From: an uncultured Selenomonadales bacterium
GTDB lineage: Bacteria > Bacillota_C > Negativicutes > Selenomonadales > Selenomonadaceae
Reading direction: 5' to 3'
NCBI GenBank assembly: GCA_937907035.1
Contig: CALCTX010000380.1
Span: forward strand, 1 to 6,289
Length of the DNA stretch: 6,289 nucleotides
Part shown: positions 3,866 to 6,289 of the stretch, in pieces
Layout of the letters: each line of letters starts with the position of its first letter
Position numbering within the stretch: position 1 is the stretch's first letter
The notes under the pieces: model-generated
What the model was told of the DNA's origin: nothing
Seen by the model: the letters and a program-made list of their open reading frames with translations, nothing else
The model's database searches: none
Position numbers and translations under genes: made by a program

Positions 3866-6289
3866 ATGACAGGTAACCAGGAAGGTCAGGTAATCAAAGA
3901 TACGCACTCCATTATTATCGGTCTGGCTGAAGAGTATGATTATGTCTGCTACATTGATATGGACAAACAAGAAGTTACCCGCTATAAAGCCAACTCTGTA
4001 TTTTTGCAACAGATGGAGGGCGTCAATAAAGAACAGCCGACATTTGATCAGCTTCGGGAATTGTTCAAAAAGACAGTTCATCCCGATGATCTGCGACGGT
4101 TTGAGAAGATGGTTGATTTCTCAGAAGTTGCTAAAATCTTGGAAACGGAGGAATTGTTTAAGTATTTATTCCGAGCTGTTATCAACGGACGGGATGTTTT
4201 TTACAGTATAAATTTTATTAAGGATAAAACAAATCCTTCCGGTATAATAATGGGTTTGTTAAATATCGATGCCAAAGCCCGGTCGGAATTAAAGCGCATT
4301 GAGGCGGAATCAATGTTGGAAAGTGCCAATTACATCAAAGCTTTGGCAGATGAATTTGAGGCATTTTGTGATATTGATATCAGAACCGGTACATATGAGA
4401 CAATTGTATGCAATGAGCAATTTGAAAAAAGTGTTCAGCGGCATATTTCTGATCAATATGATTTTTATGCTACGGTACAGGAAAATGCACCGTATTTAAT
4501 TTATGAAGAAGATTTAGAAACTGTATTGAAGTTCAGTTCGTTAAAATATATTAAAAAAGCTTTAGGAAAAAAAGATATAGCTGAGATGGAGTTCCGCTTT
4601 GTGATCGATGGTGAGCCGGTCTGGTATTATGCCCGGGCCGCTTATAAAGATGAGAATCGGGACCGGGTAGTTATCGGCATATCAAATATTCAAGCCCGGA
4701 AAGAGGCAGAGCTGGAGCAAAAGCGGGCAAAGGGCTTGATTGAGATGTTGGCCGGCTCGTATATAGGTGTGTATTATGTCAATTTTGAAGATGGTTCGTA
4801 TATTGATTATCAACCGAATTCAGAACTGCAGGCAGAGTATAGCAATTTTGCCGATTTCCGTGATTGTATCAATAAATTTATAAAGGAAAAGATTTTCCCG
4901 GCTGATCGGCATCGTATTGAAGCGGTCGCTGATTTTGACAATTTAAAAAAGCAGTTGAAACGGAAAACCAGATTTTCTGTTGTATTCCGGGAGATTCTTG
5001 ACGGATACCCGCATTATTGCGAAGCACAGATCATCCGGGTCGGAGTACCACGGGGACAGGAAATAAAAAGTTTTTTGCTTACGCTTGAGGATCGGGATGA
5101 AGAGATTCGCAGCCAGCGTGAACAGGAAGCTGTAATAAAGACGATGAGCAACGATTTTCGGGGGATTTGGTATATTCATTGTTTCCCGGATAAGCTTATG
5201 GATCGGGTGTCAGTTTTCCGGCACAGCAAGGTATTGGAAGCGAAAATTCCTAAGTGGAGCGAAACAATAAGATTATCGGAGCGTTTTTCCTTGTTGTGTG
5301 ATCATTTCGTTTATCCGGAAGACCGGCAGTCTTTTTGGGAAAAGACACGTCGGGAACGGATATTTGAGCAATTGAGGAAAGATCCGGTTTATTTGGTAAA
5401 TTTCCGGGCGTTGATGGACGGAAAAATCCATTATTATCAGCTGAAAATCGTCCGGCTGACGAGATCGTTATCCAATCGTACGATGGTTATCGGGCTCCGG
5501 AATATTGATCGTGAGATGGAACTTGAGGCAGAGCGGGAGAAACAACAGCGTGATCTGGCAGAAGCTTTGGCATTGGCCCGGGAAGCCAATGCAGCCAAGA
5601 CGACATTTTTGTTTAATATGTCGCATGATATCCGTACTCCGATGAATGCGATTGTCGGCTTTACGCAAATGGCGCGCAAGCATATGAATGATCCGGAAAA
5701 ATTAAAAGATTGTCTCAATAAAGTTGACGTATCCAGCAAATTGCTGTTACAACTTATAAATGATGTGCTTGATATGGCCCGGGTTGAATCCGGCAAGGTA
5801 TACATTGAAGAGAATGTTACCGATGTTTGTGATATTGTTAATAATTTGTTATCAATGATCAAAGATAGCGCAGCGGCGAAAAACATCAGTTTGTCGCATG
5901 AATTTAAAAATGTTACAGACAAATTGGTATATGCAGATATATTGCATTTGAATCAGGTGCTTATTAATCTTTTGTCAAATGCGATAAAATATACGCGCAA
6001 TGATGGAAAAGTTTCATTTACTGTAGAACAATTGCCGGTGCCGGTCGGAGCCTTCGTCAATTACCGTTTTTCGGTCGTTGATAATGGCATCGGTATGAGC
6101 GAGGATTTTTTGGCGCACATCTTTGAACATTTCAGTCGTGAACGTACGTCTACGGTAAGCGGTATTCAGGGTACCGGTCTGGGAATGGCAATTACCAAAA
6201 ATCTGGTTAATATGATGAATGGTACTATTGAGGTTAAGAGCGAGCAGAATGTCGGAACAGAGTTCATTATTATGATTCCCTTCAAAACA
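3866..6289 (+). CDS. Soluble multi-PAS sensor histidine kinase, possibly hybrid, 3' truncated
   Basis: The frame is open to the right edge, giving 808 residues. There is no signal peptide or transmembrane segment, so it should sense something in the cytosol. Residues about 16-550 are four divergent PAS_3-like modules (see the repeat entry). A charged helical linker at about 549-583 leads into HisKA: the H-box MSHDIRTPMNAIVGF carries the phospho-accepting H587. The HATPase domain is complete in its motifs: N-box NQVLINLLSNAIKYT (696-710, N705), G1 box D739-N-G-I-G743, F-box IFEHF (752-756) and G2 box GTGLGMAI (769-776). It should therefore autophosphorylate. The sequence ends just after the last HATPase strand (EFIIMIPF), where related proteins either stop or continue into receiver domains; the double-receiver tail at the left edge shows what such a tail looks like in this genome. 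It lies 47 bases after the HD-GYP gene on the same strand. The ligand is unknown. Confidence 0.93.
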   Translation, partial: MTGNQEGQVIKDTHSIIIGLAEEYDYVCYIDMDKQEVTRYKANSVFLQQMEGVNKEQPTFDQLRELFKKTVHPDDLRRFEKMVDFSEVAKILETEELFKYLFRAVINGRDVFYSINFIKDKTNPSGIIMGLLNIDAKARSELKRIEAESMLESANYIKALADEFEAFCDIDIRTGTYETIVCNEQFEKSVQRHISDQYDFYATVQENAPYLIYEEDLETVLKFSSLKYIKKALGKKDIAEMEFRFVIDGEPVWYYARAAYKDENRDRVVIGISNIQARKEAELEQKRAKGLIEMLAGSYIGVYYVNFEDGSYIDYQPNSELQAEYSNFADFRDCINKFIKEKIFPADRHRIEAVADFDNLKKQLKRKTRFSVVFREILDGYPHYCEAQIIRVGVPRGQEIKSFLLTLEDRDEEIRSQREQEAVIKTMSNDFRGIWYIHCFPDKLMDRVSVFRHSKVLEAKIPKWSETIRLSERFSLLCDHFVYPEDRQSFWEKTRRERIFEQLRKDPVYLVNFRALMDGKIHYYQLKIVRLTRSLSNRTMVIGLRNIDREMELEAEREKQQRDLAEALALAREANAAKTTFLFNMSHDIRTPMNAIVGFTQMARKHMNDPEKLKDCLNKVDVSSKLLLQLINDVLDMARVESGKVYIEENVTDVCDIVNNLLSMIKDSAAAKNISLSHEFKNVTDKLVYADILHLNQVLINLLSNAIKYTRNDGKVSFTVEQLPVPVGAFVNYRFSVVDNGIGMSEDFLAHIFEHFSRERTSTVSGIQGTGLGMAITKNLVNMMNGTIEVKSEQNVGTEFIIMIPFKT
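3911..5515 (+). repeat. Four tandem PAS_3-like modules within the kinase (protein-level repeat)
   Basis: Three landmarks recur four times in the same order. The first is an HPDD-like turn: HPDD at residue 72, EEDL at 214, PADR at 345 and PEDR at 484. The second is an FRxxx(D/N)G strand: FRAVING at 102, FRFVIDG at 243, FREILDG at 374 and FRALMDG at 513. The third is a module end ahead of a charged helix: LLNID at 131, ISNIQ at 272, LLTLED at 404 and LRNID at 544. The period is 131-142 residues for all three landmarks. This order of motifs is that of PAS_3-type sensor domains. Identity between modules is low outside the landmarks, so the duplications are old. Module 3 is the most divergent at its end motif. 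Confidence 0.7.

Noticed and set aside
3936..4499. Two plus-strand frames (3936-4211 and 4299-4499) in the 5' part of the kinase
   Set aside because: They are offset frames within the continuous 808-codon kinase frame starting at 3866. The kinase frame carries the repeated PAS landmarks, so these are shadows.
5437..5922. Minus-strand open frame of 161 codons inside the kinase gene
   Set aside because: It is antisense to the HisKA region, whose motifs are intact on the plus strand. The translation is Ser/Arg-rich without a recognisable domain, as expected for a shadow frame.

Overview
The window reads as one unidirectional block of five plus-strand genes from a low- to mid-GC bacterium, most likely an anaerobic Bacillota of the Clostridia type. 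The grounds are the TTG and other non-ATG start candidates, AGGAG-type ribosome binding sites, tight same-strand packing, a D,D-carboxypeptidase with an amphipathic C-terminal anchor, and large soluble multi-PAS kinases with receiver tails. This placement is inference; no rRNA or other marker gene is present. The tetramer CCGG is strikingly common (about 65 copies by hand count) for such AT-leaning DNA.

Layout: (1) 2-700 is the C-terminal end of a hybrid histidine kinase or multi-receiver protein, cut by the left edge. It holds a degenerate receiver followed by an intact one. (2) 758-1201 is a PaaI-type hotdog thioesterase. (3) 1198-2361 is a secreted, membrane-anchored D-alanyl-D-alanine carboxypeptidase (peptidase S11). 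It overlaps the thioesterase by four bases through a TTGA stop/start and begins with TTG. (4) 2388-3818 is a receiver-like/PAS/HD-GYP protein of the cyclic-di-GMP phosphodiesterase family, with the core metal ligands kept but several usually conserved positions changed. (5) 3866 to the right edge is a large soluble sensor histidine kinase. It has four tandem PAS_3-like modules, an intact HisKA and an intact HATPase, and probably continues past the window.

Genes 2 to 4 look like one transcription unit (4-base overlap, then a 26-base gap with a strong ribosome binding site). Gene 5 follows after 47 bases with no visible terminator. There is no gene-free stretch over 300 bases, and I saw no tRNA, rRNA, CRISPR array, insertion sequence or convincing rho-independent terminator. 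Functionally, the segment places peptidoglycan maturation beside two phosphorelay proteins and a putative cyclic-dinucleotide signalling protein. A regulatory link between them is plausible from position only.

The most unusual content is in the signalling proteins: a receiver that has lost every catalytic residue, an HD-GYP domain with the third-metal ligands and two lysines replaced, and a kinase whose input half is a fourfold repeat with a period of about 131-142 residues.
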